Assembly (NCBI RefSeq): GCF_021602345.1
Contig: NZ_BQID01000010.1
Location: 62,001 to 126,000, forward strand
DNA length: 64,000 nt
Direction of reading: 5' to 3'
DNA from: Pseudomonas pharyngis
Lineage (GTDB): Bacteria > Pseudomonadota > Gammaproteobacteria > Pseudomonadales > Pseudomonadaceae
Shown piece after piece: positions 6,715 to 15,705 of this stretch. The translations under genes were made by a program, and so were the position numbers. Position 1 is the first letter of the stretch; each line of letters begins with the position of its first letter. The notes under the pieces were generated by a model, which saw nothing but the letters and a program-made list of their open reading frames with translations, made no database searches and was not told the DNA's origin.

Positions 6715-7818
6715 TCACTTTTTAGTGGTATCGGTCGCAGCGACGTTCTTGTCGGTTGCGGCGGCTTTGGCGGGCGCGGTCTTTTTCGCCGGAGCCTTGG
6801 CCGGGGCCTTCTTCGCTGGAGCCTTGGCAGCAGCCTTCTTGGCCGGAGCCTTTTTGGTGGCCGGTACAGCCGCTTTCTTCGCAGTTGGCGCCGGGGTCAC
6901 CGGTTTGGCGACAGGCTTGACGTCCTGGGCAGCGACCATGGTCACTGGCTTAGGTGCCGGCATGTTGTACTTGCTCAGCAGCGCGACCATGGTGTTCTGA
7001 GGGGTCACCAGCAGTTCGACACGGCGGTTCAGGGCACGGCCTTCAACGCTGTCGTTGGCAGCACGCGGTGCTTCGGAGCCCATGCCGCGCAGCATCAGGC
7101 GGTCACGCTGCAGACCGCTGAGGCGGAAGATGGCCGCCACGGCCTGGGCGCGTTCCTGACTCAGCTTGATGTTGGCCGGAGCGGCACCGGTGGTGTCACT
7201 GTGACCGAGCACCAGTACGGCGGTTTTCGGGTCGGCTTCGAGGATTTTCGCCACGCGGGTGAACGGGCCGAGGGTCACTGGCAGCAGCATCGCCGGACGA
7301 TCCGGGTTGAACGAGCCTTCCACCGGCGCGGTCACGACCAGCACGTTTTCACGGCGTTCGAGTTGCAGGTTGCTGTCCTTGATTGCGGTGCGCAGGCGCG
7401 GTTCGTAGTCATCCAGCCACGCTTGGGTCACTTTCGGATCGGGCATCGGCACGACTTTGGCCGTGTCCTGCTCCTTGCCACCAAACGGCCACCACCATTT
7501 GCCACCCTTGTCGGCCTCGGCCTTGGCGACTTCAACCGGTTTTGCCTCGGGTTTGGCTTCAGCTTTCACTTCTGGTTTGGCCACCGAGTCGTCCGAGCCA
7601 AACGGCCAGTACCACGGACTGCTGCTCTCGGCCTTGGCCACAGGCGCGGTGGCGGCCGGTTTCAACGGGGCAGGTGCCGGAGCGGGTTCCTTGGCTGCGA
7701 CTTTGTCGGAAGAACCGAACGGCCACCAGCTGCCGCCATCGGCGTCGTTCTTTGGAGTCTGTGCACAACCGGTGATTGCGAAACACAGGGCCAGGGCGAG
7801 AGTTTGTTTGGACGACAT
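6715..7818 (-). CDS. OmpA-family lipoprotein with WWPFG repeats and lysine/alanine-rich tail
   Basis: The ATG at 7818 gives 367 residues, beginning MSSKQTLAL with a lipobox (ITGC). The N-terminal third carries three W-x-W/WPFG motifs in Ala/Pro/Lys-rich linkers. An OmpA C-terminal peptidoglycan-binding domain follows (about 160-275; motifs GHSDTTG, RAQAV and NRRVELLV). The last 90 residues are a low-complexity tail of PAKKA-type repeats like histone H1 or AlgP. The OmpA domain should anchor the outer membrane to peptidoglycan. The role of the basic tail is unknown. Confidence 0.85.
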   Translation of the reverse strand: MSSKQTLALALCFAITGCAQTPKNDADGGSWWPFGSSDKVAAKEPAPAPAPLKPAATAPVAKAESSSPWYWPFGSDDSVAKPEVKAEAKPEAKPVEVAKAEADKGGKWWWPFGGKEQDTAKVVPMPDPKVTQAWLDDYEPRLRTAIKDSNLQLERRENVLVVTAPVEGSFNPDRPAMLLPVTLGPFTRVAKILEADPKTAVLVLGHSDTTGAAPANIKLSQERAQAVAAIFRLSGLQRDRLMLRGMGSEAPRAANDSVEGRALNRRVELLVTPQNTMVALLSKYNMPAPKPVTMVAAQDVKPVAKPVTPAPTAKKAAVPATKKAPAKKAAAKAPAKKAPAKAPAKKTAPAKAAATDKNVAATDTTKK

Positions 7819-7899
7819 TGGAAACCCACAAAAATAATTAGTGAACAATCAGAGGACTTTCGCCCGGATAAACAGACGCTTTGAAACGAAATTCGCCAT

Positions 7900-7921
7900 G
7901 AGGTTCCGGCCCTGGAACCTC
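7900..7921 (-). terminator. hairpin downstream of the serine hydrolase gene
   Basis: GAGGTTCC and GGAACCTC pair around six bases, 10 bases after the end of the hydrolase gene. There is no T-run. Confidence 0.35.
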
Positions 7922-7931
7922 GGACGACGCT

Positions 7932-9083
7932 TTACAGACAAGTGGCAAGTACCCGCGCCAGCTTCTGCGCGCGCGGATCCATCAAGACGTACGGCCCCAG
8001 TGTATTTGTCACAAATCCGAAGGCAACATCGTGCTCCGGATCAGCAAAACCGATGGAACCGCCAGCACCCGGATGGCCGAATGCACGCGGGCCGAGGCCG
8101 TAGGTGGCGTTCGGCACGTCGGGTTGATCGAGCATGCAACCGAGACCGAAACGGGTGCGGGTCAGCAAGGTCTTGTCCTCGCCGAGGCTGTGTTCGCGGG
8201 TCAGTTCGTCGAGCATTTCGCTTTCCAGCAGGCTGCCGTCGAGCAGACCGGCGTAGAACCCGGCCAGACTGCGGGCATTGCCGTGGCCGTTGGCCGCCGG
8301 TTGCTGCATGCGCCGCCATTCCGGTTTATTGGTGCTGGTGAGCACCGACGGCGGATTGGTGAAGGCCCGGGTGGTCATCGCCGTCGGCTCGCGCATGGTC
8401 ACTTGCAGCAGGCGCTGGGCGGCGGCGTCGCCGGTGTTGCCCTTGCCACGGGCAATGTGCGCCACGCGATGGAATTCTGCGTCGGCCAGACCGACATGAA
8501 AATCCAGCCCCAGCGGTTTCGCGACCCGCGCCACGATCGATTCCCCCGGCCCGCGACCGTCGGCGCGCCGCAGCAATTCGCCGATCAACCAGCCGTAAGT
8601 GATCGCGGCATAACCGTGACCGGTGCCCGGCGTCCACCACGGTGCTTCGGCGGCGAGGGCGTCGACCATGGTTTGCCAGTCGTACAGCGCTTCCGGCGCC
8701 AGCAATTCGCGCAGGGCCGGCAGACCGGCCTGATGGCAAAGCAGTTGGCGCAGGGTGACGGACTCCTTGCCGGCAGCGGCGAATTCCGGCCAGTAACGGG
8801 CGACCGGCGCATCGAGCTGCAACTTGCCTTCGGCGACCAGTTGCAGCGCGGTGACGGCGGTGAAGGTCTTGGTGCAGGAGAACAGGTTGGCGATGGTGTC
8901 GCTGTGCCAGGCCTCGGCGCCGTCCTTGTCGGCGGTACCGGACCAGAGGTCGAGGACGGTTTCCCCGCCGACCCGGATGCACAACGCGGCGCCGCGTTCC
9001 TGGGGATCGTCGAACAGTGCGGCGAAGGCTTCGCGCACCGCTTCGAATTGAAGCTCGTAATGGCCCTGAATCTGCACCCGCAA
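7932..9083 (-). CDS. beta-lactamase-fold serine hydrolase (family VIII esterase-like)
   Basis: The 383-aa protein has the class C beta-lactamase/EstB fold signature. SCTK (Ser69, Lys72) is the catalytic SxxK motif, a Tyr in ITYGW lies in the second motif region, and a Gly-rich segment (GHPGAGG) lies near the C-terminus. There is no signal peptide, so it should act in the cytoplasm on small esters or amides. Similar proteins are annotated as esterases or beta-lactamase-related proteins. True beta-lactam resistance activity is not indicated. The start at 9083 is the first in-frame Met. Confidence 0.85.
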   Translation of the reverse strand: MRVQIQGHYELQFEAVREAFAALFDDPQERGAALCIRVGGETVLDLWSGTADKDGAEAWHSDTIANLFSCTKTFTAVTALQLVAEGKLQLDAPVARYWPEFAAAGKESVTLRQLLCHQAGLPALRELLAPEALYDWQTMVDALAAEAPWWTPGTGHGYAAITYGWLIGELLRRADGRGPGESIVARVAKPLGLDFHVGLADAEFHRVAHIARGKGNTGDAAAQRLLQVTMREPTAMTTRAFTNPPSVLTSTNKPEWRRMQQPAANGHGNARSLAGFYAGLLDGSLLESEMLDELTREHSLGEDKTLLTRTRFGLGCMLDQPDVPNATYGLGPRAFGHPGAGGSIGFADPEHDVAFGFVTNTLGPYVLMDPRAQKLARVLATCL

Positions 9084-9183
9084 CTCCCCCGCGAAAACGC
9101 TCTACAAAGTGGCCCGCATTGTTCCAGCCCGTGAGGCTTTTGGGAACCGCTGCGGGCCGGGCGGTCTTCAGGTTTCGTAACGA

Positions 9184-11664
9184 TCAGTGACCGTTGCCGG
9201 AATGCCCGCCTGTATGGCCTGCGCCCTGCCCCGGGCCTTTGCCGGCGTCAGCCTTGCGGCCGCCTTCGGTTTCGTGGCCGGCCTTGTCCGCTGCGGCAGC
9301 CGCTTTCTGCGCCTCTTTGCTCAACTGATCGACGGTCGCCAGGTTGCTTTTGCGCACCGTTTCGACAAAGCCCTGAAACGGCAGATCAGTGACCCCGACC
9401 AGACCAAAGTGACCGTTCTCGCCATCGAGCAGGCGCCCGGTCACCGGTTGGTCCAGATACTGGAACCAGTGCACACCGACAATCGACGGTTCGCTCAGCG
9501 CCTGCTTGAGGAAGTTGGCGTAGGCCGGGCCGCGGTCTTCTTCCTTGCTCAACGGGGTCACCCCACCCCAGAACGGGCCACGGTCGGTGGAGCCGAAGTT
9601 GAATTCGGTGATCAGCACCGGTTTGTCGAGGTTGCGCAATGCGGCGAAGTCATAGCCGTCCTGAGGTTGCAGGGTGTACATGTTGAAGCTCAGCACGTCG
9701 CAGTACTGGGCACAGGACGCCACGGCTTCCGGGGTGCTGGTGGCAAAACGGCCGCCGAGCAGCAACTGGTTCGGCGCGTGCCATTTCAGAGAGTCGGAAA
9801 TGGTCTTGAAGTAAGTGTCGGCAAAGACCTTCTGGAAGTATTTGAAGTCGGCCTCGATTTCCGGATGCTCCGGGTTCGGCAGCGGCGCTTCGAAACCCGG
9901 GTCTTCCATCAATTCCCATGCCGGCAGATCAATGCCCCAGGCCTTCGACAGCCCCGCCTGATTGCGGTACTTGTCGCGCAACTGCTTGAGGAACGCGCGT
10001 TTGGCCGGAACGTCGGTGGTCATTTTCAAGGTGCCGTAGGCCAGCGCGTAACGGGATTTCGGGTCATCGCCGGGGCCGGCCCAGGCCAGTTCGTTGTCGG
10101 CGAAGTAGCCGATCAGCCACGGATCATCGCGATGATCACGCGCGGCAATCGCCACGGCGCGTTCGGTGGCCATGGCGAAACGTGGATCGAACGGGTCTGG
10201 CATGCCGCCCCACCAGTCGGTGCCGGTGCTGATGCTGGTGTAATCGCCGACGATCGACAGCGGCAAGGTGTACGGCATGCGCTCGGCGTCGCCAAGGACA
10301 GGGGCGCTCCAGTTACCGACGGTGTTGAAGCCCCAGGCTTGCAGACGATCAAGCGTGTGGCTGGCCCACTTTTGTTCGTCGACCGTGTTTTTGCACGGTG
10401 TCGCGACACTTTGCCCGGTTGTCGCGGCCGACTCGGCAACCCCGGATTTCGGCTGTTCGGAGGCGGCTACCGGCGCACTGGCGTTGGTCGCCGCTTCTTC
10501 AGCGGCCCCGGCCTTGGCGGCTTCGGCCACTCCGGCCTTGTTGCCGCTGTCCGAAGTGCACGGCTCGCCATACAGGCGCTGAAGGTTGGCACCGTAGAAG
10601 TCGTACCAACGCCCGAAGTTGTAGCCACGGCCCTGATCAGCGCCGTTGCCGCCACGGTTATCACCTTCGCCGAAGTGGCTGGCCAGCGGCTCTCCCGGTT
10701 TTGGCAGGGATTCGAACATGTACTCGCGGCCGGCCACGTAGGTCTGGTTGACCTCCGGGCTGACGGTGTTCACGCCCAGGGAATAGAACGGATGGCCTTC
10801 TGGTGTCACCAGATACCAGCGGCCGTCACGCTTTTCGGTGCGGAAGAAACCGCTGGCCTTGAACGCCGGGCCTTTGCTCCAGCCGCCGAACTTGTCCAGC
10901 GACGACTTTTCGCGCTCGGCCAGCCAGGTGTTCAGTTGTTGCTGTTCTTTGGCGGCGGCGGATTTCAGTTGTTCGTCATTGGCGACTTTCTCCGGCCACT
11001 TGCCGCGAGTGGATTGGCCATAGGCATCCACCAGATTGCCGTAGGCGGATTTGATCACCTCGCCTTCGTCCTGCACGCCAAAGCGCTCGAGCAACAGACT
11101 TTGCGCGGCTTTCGGCTGGTCCATCGACAGGCTGACCGATACCACCTGGCTGCGATCCAGCTCACCGCTGCTGCTCGCCAGCAGGATGCGCTGCCCGTCG
11201 ATCGTCATCGGCATCACCGGCCCGGCCTTCATGCCCTGGCTCAGTGGCGAGGTCGCGGTCAACGGCACGAGCAAGGTCTGCGCTGGACCGGCCGGCAGGT
11301 CCACGCGGCTGACCAGGGTCTTGCCGTCGTTGCTCTGGATTTGCACGTAGACGGTCACCGCCCAGTTCATCGCGCTCTGGATGCGCAGGCTCATCATGCC
11401 GGACTGCGACCAGTCCCAGGCACCGGTCTGCGGGGACAGACGCAAGGTCGGGCGAGCCGTCGGGTTGAACGTCACCCGGCGCAGCACTTCACCCTCGGGA
11501 GTCTGCTCGGCGTTGGCTTGCGGCAGGTCGGCGTTTTCGGTCGCCACTTTCACCACATCGGCGGGGCGAACAAAGTTGAACAGGGTCTGCTGGCCGGCAG
11601 GTGCCGCGAATAAAGGCGCAGCGAAAACCAGGGCAAAAACGGCAGGCAACGAACGACGAATCAT
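9184..11664 (-). CDS. secreted GH42-like glycoside hydrolase (beta-galactosidase/agarase type)
   Basis: The ATG at 11664 has GGAGAA upstream and starts a signal peptide cleaved near LFAAPA, giving an 826-aa precursor. An N-terminal beta-rich domain is followed by a TIM-barrel domain with DNELAW (Glu525, likely acid/base) and ITEFNFGS (Glu687, likely nucleophile), as in clan A beta-galactosidases and agarases. A low-complexity Ala/Glu/Ser insert sits around residues 395-440. The tail is rich in Gly, His and Lys. The substrate cannot be told from sequence. It lies alone between dinG and the serine hydrolase. Confidence 0.75.
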   Translation of the reverse strand: MIRRSLPAVFALVFAAPLFAAPAGQQTLFNFVRPADVVKVATENADLPQANAEQTPEGEVLRRVTFNPTARPTLRLSPQTGAWDWSQSGMMSLRIQSAMNWAVTVYVQIQSNDGKTLVSRVDLPAGPAQTLLVPLTATSPLSQGMKAGPVMPMTIDGQRILLASSSGELDRSQVVSVSLSMDQPKAAQSLLLERFGVQDEGEVIKSAYGNLVDAYGQSTRGKWPEKVANDEQLKSAAAKEQQQLNTWLAEREKSSLDKFGGWSKGPAFKASGFFRTEKRDGRWYLVTPEGHPFYSLGVNTVSPEVNQTYVAGREYMFESLPKPGEPLASHFGEGDNRGGNGADQGRGYNFGRWYDFYGANLQRLYGEPCTSDSGNKAGVAEAAKAGAAEEAATNASAPVAASEQPKSGVAESAATTGQSVATPCKNTVDEQKWASHTLDRLQAWGFNTVGNWSAPVLGDAERMPYTLPLSIVGDYTSISTGTDWWGGMPDPFDPRFAMATERAVAIAARDHRDDPWLIGYFADNELAWAGPGDDPKSRYALAYGTLKMTTDVPAKRAFLKQLRDKYRNQAGLSKAWGIDLPAWELMEDPGFEAPLPNPEHPEIEADFKYFQKVFADTYFKTISDSLKWHAPNQLLLGGRFATSTPEAVASCAQYCDVLSFNMYTLQPQDGYDFAALRNLDKPVLITEFNFGSTDRGPFWGGVTPLSKEEDRGPAYANFLKQALSEPSIVGVHWFQYLDQPVTGRLLDGENGHFGLVGVTDLPFQGFVETVRKSNLATVDQLSKEAQKAAAAADKAGHETEGGRKADAGKGPGQGAGHTGGHSGNGH

Positions 11665-11759
11665 GAGAACGGAATTCTCCCTAACGACCCGCAAGGGCCA
11701 ATGGAAAAGCAGTGACAGAGAGATAGACAGCGCGGCGGGCAAAACTGCCCACCGATGTC

Positions 11760-13904
11760 TCAGGATATTTCACGACGGAAAGGAGGCAACGCATTGAGGA
11801 TCGCCTTGCCGTAGCGCTGGGTGACCAGCCGCCGATCCAGCAAGGTGATGGTGCCGCGGTCTTCTTCGGTACGCAGCAGACGGCCGCAGGCCTGGACCAG
11901 CTTCAGCGAGGCGTCAGGCACCGAGATCTCCATGAACGGATTGCCGCCCCGGGCTTCGATCCATTCCGACAGTGCGGCTTCGACCGGATCGTCCGGCACC
12001 GAGAACGGGATCTTGGCGATCACCACGTGTTCGCAGTAGGCCCCCGGCAAGTCCACGCCTTCGGCAAAACTGGCGAGGCCGAACAGCACGCTGGAATCGC
12101 CGCCATCGACCCGCGCCTTGTGCTTGTTCAGGGTTTCCTGTTTCGACAGGTTGCCTTGAATGAATACTTGCTTGCGCCAGTCACGGTCGAGGCCGTCGAA
12201 CACGTCCTGCATCTGTTTGCGCGACGAGAACAGCACCAGACTGCCGCGCGAGCCTTCGACCAGTTCCGGCAGATCACGGATGATCGCGGCGGTGTGGGCA
12301 GCGGCATCCCGCGGGTCGGCCTTCAGGTCCGGCACCCGCAACACACCGGCATCGGCGTGATGGAACGGGCTCGGCACCACGGCGGTGACGGCTTTTTTCG
12401 GCAGGCCGGCACGCATGCGGAAGCGGTCGAAGGTGCCGAGGGCGGTCAAGGTCGCCGAGGTCACCAGACAGCCGTAGGCCACGTTCCACAGGCTGCGGCG
12501 CAGGGTTTCGGCGGCAAGGATCGGGCTGGCGTTGACCTCGATGTCGAATAGCGAACCGCTTTCGGCCAGGGTCAGCCAGCGGGCCATCGGCGGGTTGTCT
12601 TCCGGGTCTTCGGCGGTGAACGCGGTCCACAGCTCCCAGTTGCCGGAAGCACGGGACAACAGGCTACCGAACAGCGGATACCACTCTTCAGCCTGATTGC
12701 TGGCGATGCCGATGTTGACTTCGCCGTCCATGCCTTCCTTGAGCAGATCTGTCAGGCGGGTGAACAGGTCGTTGAGGCGGGCGAAGCCTTTTTTCAGCTC
12801 GATGCCCATCTCGCGCATGTGCTCGGGAATCACCCCGCCGATGAAGCGGTGACGCGGACGTTCGCGGCCTTCGACATCTTCACCGGGCTTGAAGTCGGCG
12901 ATCTGTTCGCAGGCGGTGAACATGAACTGCTGCTGGGTCTTGATCTCCCGCGCCAGCTCCGGCACCTGCTCGATCAGCTTGCCGAGATCGCCCGGCAACG
13001 GGTGCTGGGCCAGCAGCTTGGTGAGGTTCTTGGCGGTGGTTTCCAGCCAGTCAGCGGTGGAACGCAGGCGCGTGTAGTGAGCGAAGTGGCCGATGGCCTT
13101 GTCCGGCAGGTGGTGGCCTTCGTCGAATACATAAATGGTGTCGCGCGGATCGGGCAACACGGCCCCGCCACCCAGTGCGAGGTCAGCCAGCACCATATCG
13201 TGGTTGGTGACGATCACGTCGACCTTGCCCATGCCCTCGCGCGCCTTGTAAAAGGCGCACTGGCCGAAGTTCGGGCAATGGCGGTTGGTGCACTGGCTGT
13301 GATCGGTGGTCAGGCGCGCCCAGTCGGCGTCTTCCAGCGCGTTGGGCCAGCTGTCGCGGTCGCCGTCCCATTTATTGCCGGCGAGCTTCTCGATCATGCT
13401 GGTGAACAGCTTCTGGCTGGCCTCATCGACCTCGATCTTGAAGCCTTCTTCCTCGAACAGCTGGGCAGTGGCGGTCTGTGCGTGGCCTTCCTGCAACAGC
13501 ATGTCGAGCTTGGACAGGCACATGTAGCGGCCACGGCCCTTGGCCAGGGCGAAGCTGAAGTTCAGCCCGCTGTTGCGCATCAGGTCGGGCAAATCCTTGT
13601 AGACGATCTGCTCTTGCAGGGCGACGGTCGCGGTGGCGATCACCAGGCGTTTGCCGGCCAGTTTCGCCGTCGGGATCGCGGCCAGGCTGTAGGCCACGGT
13701 CTTGCCGGTACCGGTGCCGGCTTCCACCGCGACAATCGCGGGGTCGCCACTGCGCCGGCCTTCGTCGTCGGTGTCGATATCCCCGAGGACCTTGGCGACT
13801 TCAGCGATCATCAGGCGCTGGCCGTAACGCGGCTTGAGGCTCTTGGCCTCTAGAAAACGCGAGTAGGCGCCCTGGATCGTGGTTTTGAGTTCAGTGCTGA
13901 TCAT
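11760..13904 (-). CDS. dinG: DinG-type ATP-dependent 5'-3' DNA helicase
   Basis: This XPD-like iron-sulfur helicase resolves R-loops and G-quadruplexes during damage and replication. It has 714 aa, the usual length. Walker A is EAGTGTGKT (61-69). Iron-sulfur cysteines lie at RYMCLSK and in CTNRHCPNFGQC. The DEGH box is DEGHH. The C-terminal motif VI region reads QACGRLLRTEEDRG. A LexA-type box at 13927-13942 lies just upstream, so SOS control is likely. Confidence 0.95.
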   Translation of the reverse strand: MISTELKTTIQGAYSRFLEAKSLKPRYGQRLMIAEVAKVLGDIDTDDEGRRSGDPAIVAVEAGTGTGKTVAYSLAAIPTAKLAGKRLVIATATVALQEQIVYKDLPDLMRNSGLNFSFALAKGRGRYMCLSKLDMLLQEGHAQTATAQLFEEEGFKIEVDEASQKLFTSMIEKLAGNKWDGDRDSWPNALEDADWARLTTDHSQCTNRHCPNFGQCAFYKAREGMGKVDVIVTNHDMVLADLALGGGAVLPDPRDTIYVFDEGHHLPDKAIGHFAHYTRLRSTADWLETTAKNLTKLLAQHPLPGDLGKLIEQVPELAREIKTQQQFMFTACEQIADFKPGEDVEGRERPRHRFIGGVIPEHMREMGIELKKGFARLNDLFTRLTDLLKEGMDGEVNIGIASNQAEEWYPLFGSLLSRASGNWELWTAFTAEDPEDNPPMARWLTLAESGSLFDIEVNASPILAAETLRRSLWNVAYGCLVTSATLTALGTFDRFRMRAGLPKKAVTAVVPSPFHHADAGVLRVPDLKADPRDAAAHTAAIIRDLPELVEGSRGSLVLFSSRKQMQDVFDGLDRDWRKQVFIQGNLSKQETLNKHKARVDGGDSSVLFGLASFAEGVDLPGAYCEHVVIAKIPFSVPDDPVEAALSEWIEARGGNPFMEISVPDASLKLVQACGRLLRTEEDRGTITLLDRRLVTQRYGKAILNALPPFRREIS

Positions 13905-13926
13905 TGAGTGTCGGGCGCAAAAAACG

Positions 13927-13942
13927 CTGGATAAATTTTCAG
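13927..13942. promoter_or_regulatory. LexA (SOS) box upstream of dinG
   Basis: CTGGATAAATTTTCAG fits CTG-N10-CAG with an AT-rich centre, 23 bases before the dinG start codon. Confidence 0.65.
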
Positions 13943-14003
13943 TGGTTCGGATGGGGGGCTATCATACCCCGCGAATCAATCCTGCGCAGATCGGAGTACC
14001 CCA

Positions 14004-14468
14004 ATGACACCTTTTAGCCTCGTTTACCCCATCCATGTACTGGCCGCGCTGGTGTGGGTCGGCGGCATGTTTTTCGCCTGGATGGTGCTGCGCCCTGCGG
14101 CGATGAAGGCCCTGGACGGTCCCGGGCGCCTGACGCTCTGGGTGGAAGTGTTTCAAGGTTTTTTTCGCTGGGTGTGGGGCGCGGTGATTCTGCTGCCGGT
14201 TACCGGGGTGGGCATGTTGCATCTGCAACACATCGCCTTCGATAACGCGCCGCGTTATGTGCAGGTGATGATGGGGTTGTACGTGGTGATGACCGCGCTG
14301 TTCATCCGGATTCAGGCCTTGATGCTGCCCGAACTGCGCACGGCGGTGCAGGCGAAGGACTGGCCGGCGGGCGCGGCGGTGCTGGGGCGGATTCGCAAGG
14401 TGGTGGGGTTCAATCTGCTGGTCGGGGTGGTGCTGGTGGCCGTGGCTGCTGCGCGGCCGATGATTTAA
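14004..14468 (+). CDS. CopD-like integral membrane protein
   Basis: The 154-aa protein has four hydrophobic segments (about residues 8-28, 50-72, 86-106 and 132-150). A conserved N-terminal HVLAALVWVGGMFF motif is typical of CopD/DUF2269-type membrane proteins, where the His may bind metal or heme. It is divergent from dinG and shares that upstream region, so the LexA box could also influence it. It ends at a bidirectional hairpin. Confidence 0.75.
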   Translation: MTPFSLVYPIHVLAALVWVGGMFFAWMVLRPAAMKALDGPGRLTLWVEVFQGFFRWVWGAVILLPVTGVGMLHLQHIAFDNAPRYVQVMMGLYVVMTALFIRIQALMLPELRTAVQAKDWPAGAAVLGRIRKVVGFNLLVGVVLVAVAAARPMI

Positions 14469-14471
14469 GCG

Positions 14472-14504
14472 TGTTCGCTCCCGCGCACGGCGCGGGAGCG
14501 AACA
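14472..14504. terminator. 15-bp hairpin between convergent genes
   Basis: TGTTCGCTCCCGCGC and its exact complement surround ACG, between the CopD-like gene and the collagen-like gene that meet here. There is no T-run. It is probably a bidirectional terminator or a solo repeat palindrome. Confidence 0.5.
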
Positions 14505-14513
14505 GGTGACAGG

Positions 14514-15272
14514 TTACAAGCGCTGTACAGTGACTGACCCCGCCGCACCCGCAGGCCCCGGCTGCCCGTCAGCCCCCGGCTTGCCGCTCTTGCCGCCGTC
14601 GGCGCGATACACCAGGCAGCCCTTGGATTTGCCACCCGCCCCCGGTTTACCGCCAGGACCGGCCGGGCCACCGGCACCGCCGGCGACTTCGACCTTGATC
14701 AGCTCGGCCGGAAACTCGCGCGGTACTTCAAGTCGCACCAGCGCGCCCGGTGCACCCGGCTGACCATCGCTGCCGTTGCTGCCATCAAAACCGTGTCCCG
14801 CCTGACCCCAGGTGCAACCCGGCTCCTGACCGTTGGCGCCATCAAGCCCGACAAATCCCGGCGCACCGGTGCCGCCACGGGCATCGACCACCAGTTTCGG
14901 CGCGTTCAACGCCTTGAACTGCAGATTCAGGTTGCGCCCGGCGCGGGCAGCTTTTTCGTAGGTGCCCGGTGCGCCACGGGCGGTGATCTGGCTGCCTTCG
15001 GCGAGTTCGGCGCGGCTGACTTTCATCTCCAGCGCCTGTTCGCTCGGCACGATGGCGATACGCGCTTCGTGGCCCAGTTGCAGTTCACCGACACTCAGCT
15101 CGGTCACGTTCGAGGGGATCAGCAAAGTGCCGTAATCGGCGACCACCAGTTTTTCCAGCTGCAAAGTGCTGGCGGTGTTCGGCAGACGCATCAGCGAGTT
15201 GGTTTCGACGCTGACCACCTGGGCGCAGGCCAATGGACTGATGAATGCAGCGAGCAGGCAGAGTTTACGCAT
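14514..15272 (-). CDS. secreted collagen-like Gly-X-Y repeat protein
   Basis: The ATG at 15272 yields 252 aa with a signal peptide (MRKLCLLAAFISPLACAQ). The first half is a beta-type domain. The second half has interrupted collagen-like triplets (GAPGFVGLDGANG, GSNGSDGQPGAPG, GGAGGPAGPGGKPGAGG, GADGQPGPAGAAG) around a short non-repeat core. Two or three cysteines lie in the repeat region. Such proteins are usually surface-exposed or matrix components. The gene overlaps the upstream DUF1145 gene by eight bases, so the two are probably co-transcribed. Confidence 0.75.
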   Translation of the reverse strand: MRKLCLLAAFISPLACAQVVSVETNSLMRLPNTASTLQLEKLVVADYGTLLIPSNVTELSVGELQLGHEARIAIVPSEQALEMKVSRAELAEGSQITARGAPGTYEKAARAGRNLNLQFKALNAPKLVVDARGGTGAPGFVGLDGANGQEPGCTWGQAGHGFDGSNGSDGQPGAPGALVRLEVPREFPAELIKVEVAGGAGGPAGPGGKPGAGGKSKGCLVYRADGGKSGKPGADGQPGPAGAAGSVTVQRL

Positions 15273-15543
15273 GGGAAGCCTCCGGAGCGGCCGGGGCCGG
15301 GATGGTTTGCAGGTGGAATACGCCGAACAGCAGGATGCGGCCACGATCACGCCAGGGGTGCGGACGACCCTTCAGGCTGCGATTGCACAGCAGCACTTCG
15401 AGCACGTGGATCGCCAGCAGCAGAGCGCCGGCCAGATTGACCAGCAGGTGCAGCGGATGAACAAACGGCACCAGCTGATTGGCCAGCACCACGCAGCAGA
15501 ACAGCAGGGTCAACAATCGCCCCAGCCCACAGAACACCTTCAT
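15265..15543 (-). CDS. DUF1145-type inner-membrane protein
   Basis: The ATG at 15543 has GGGGGAG upstream and gives 92 aa; a longer frame to 15636 has no signal for initiation. Two membrane segments (about 7-27 and 32-53, with NQLVPFVHPLHLLVNLAGA) match the small DUF1145 membrane proteins. The tail is short and rich in Pro and Ala. Function unknown. It overlaps the collagen-like gene. Confidence 0.7.
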   Translation of the reverse strand: MKVFCGLGRLLTLLFCCVVLANQLVPFVHPLHLLVNLAGALLLAIHVLEVLLCNRSLKGRPHPWRDRGRILLFGVFHLQTIPAPAAPEASHA

Positions 15544-15705
15544 ACGCTCCCCCGTGTTGCGAATTATTCTTTGGGCGCACAGTAACGGCTTCTGCAGGGG
15601 ATAAGCCAGAGGGAAAAATGAAAAAAACCGATCCACCGCCGGATGGCTGCCGGTTCGACGATGATCATCGACCGACAGCTCTAGCCCGCGGACTACAGAC
15701 TCATC

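Noticed and set aside
7932-9083. Beta-lactam resistance gene
   Set aside because: The fold is shared with esterases, there is no signal peptide, and no resistance context is present.
9187-11613. Long plus-strand frame opposite the GH42-like gene
   Set aside because: Antisense shadow; no motif, and the minus strand has a signal peptide, catalytic motifs and ribosome site.
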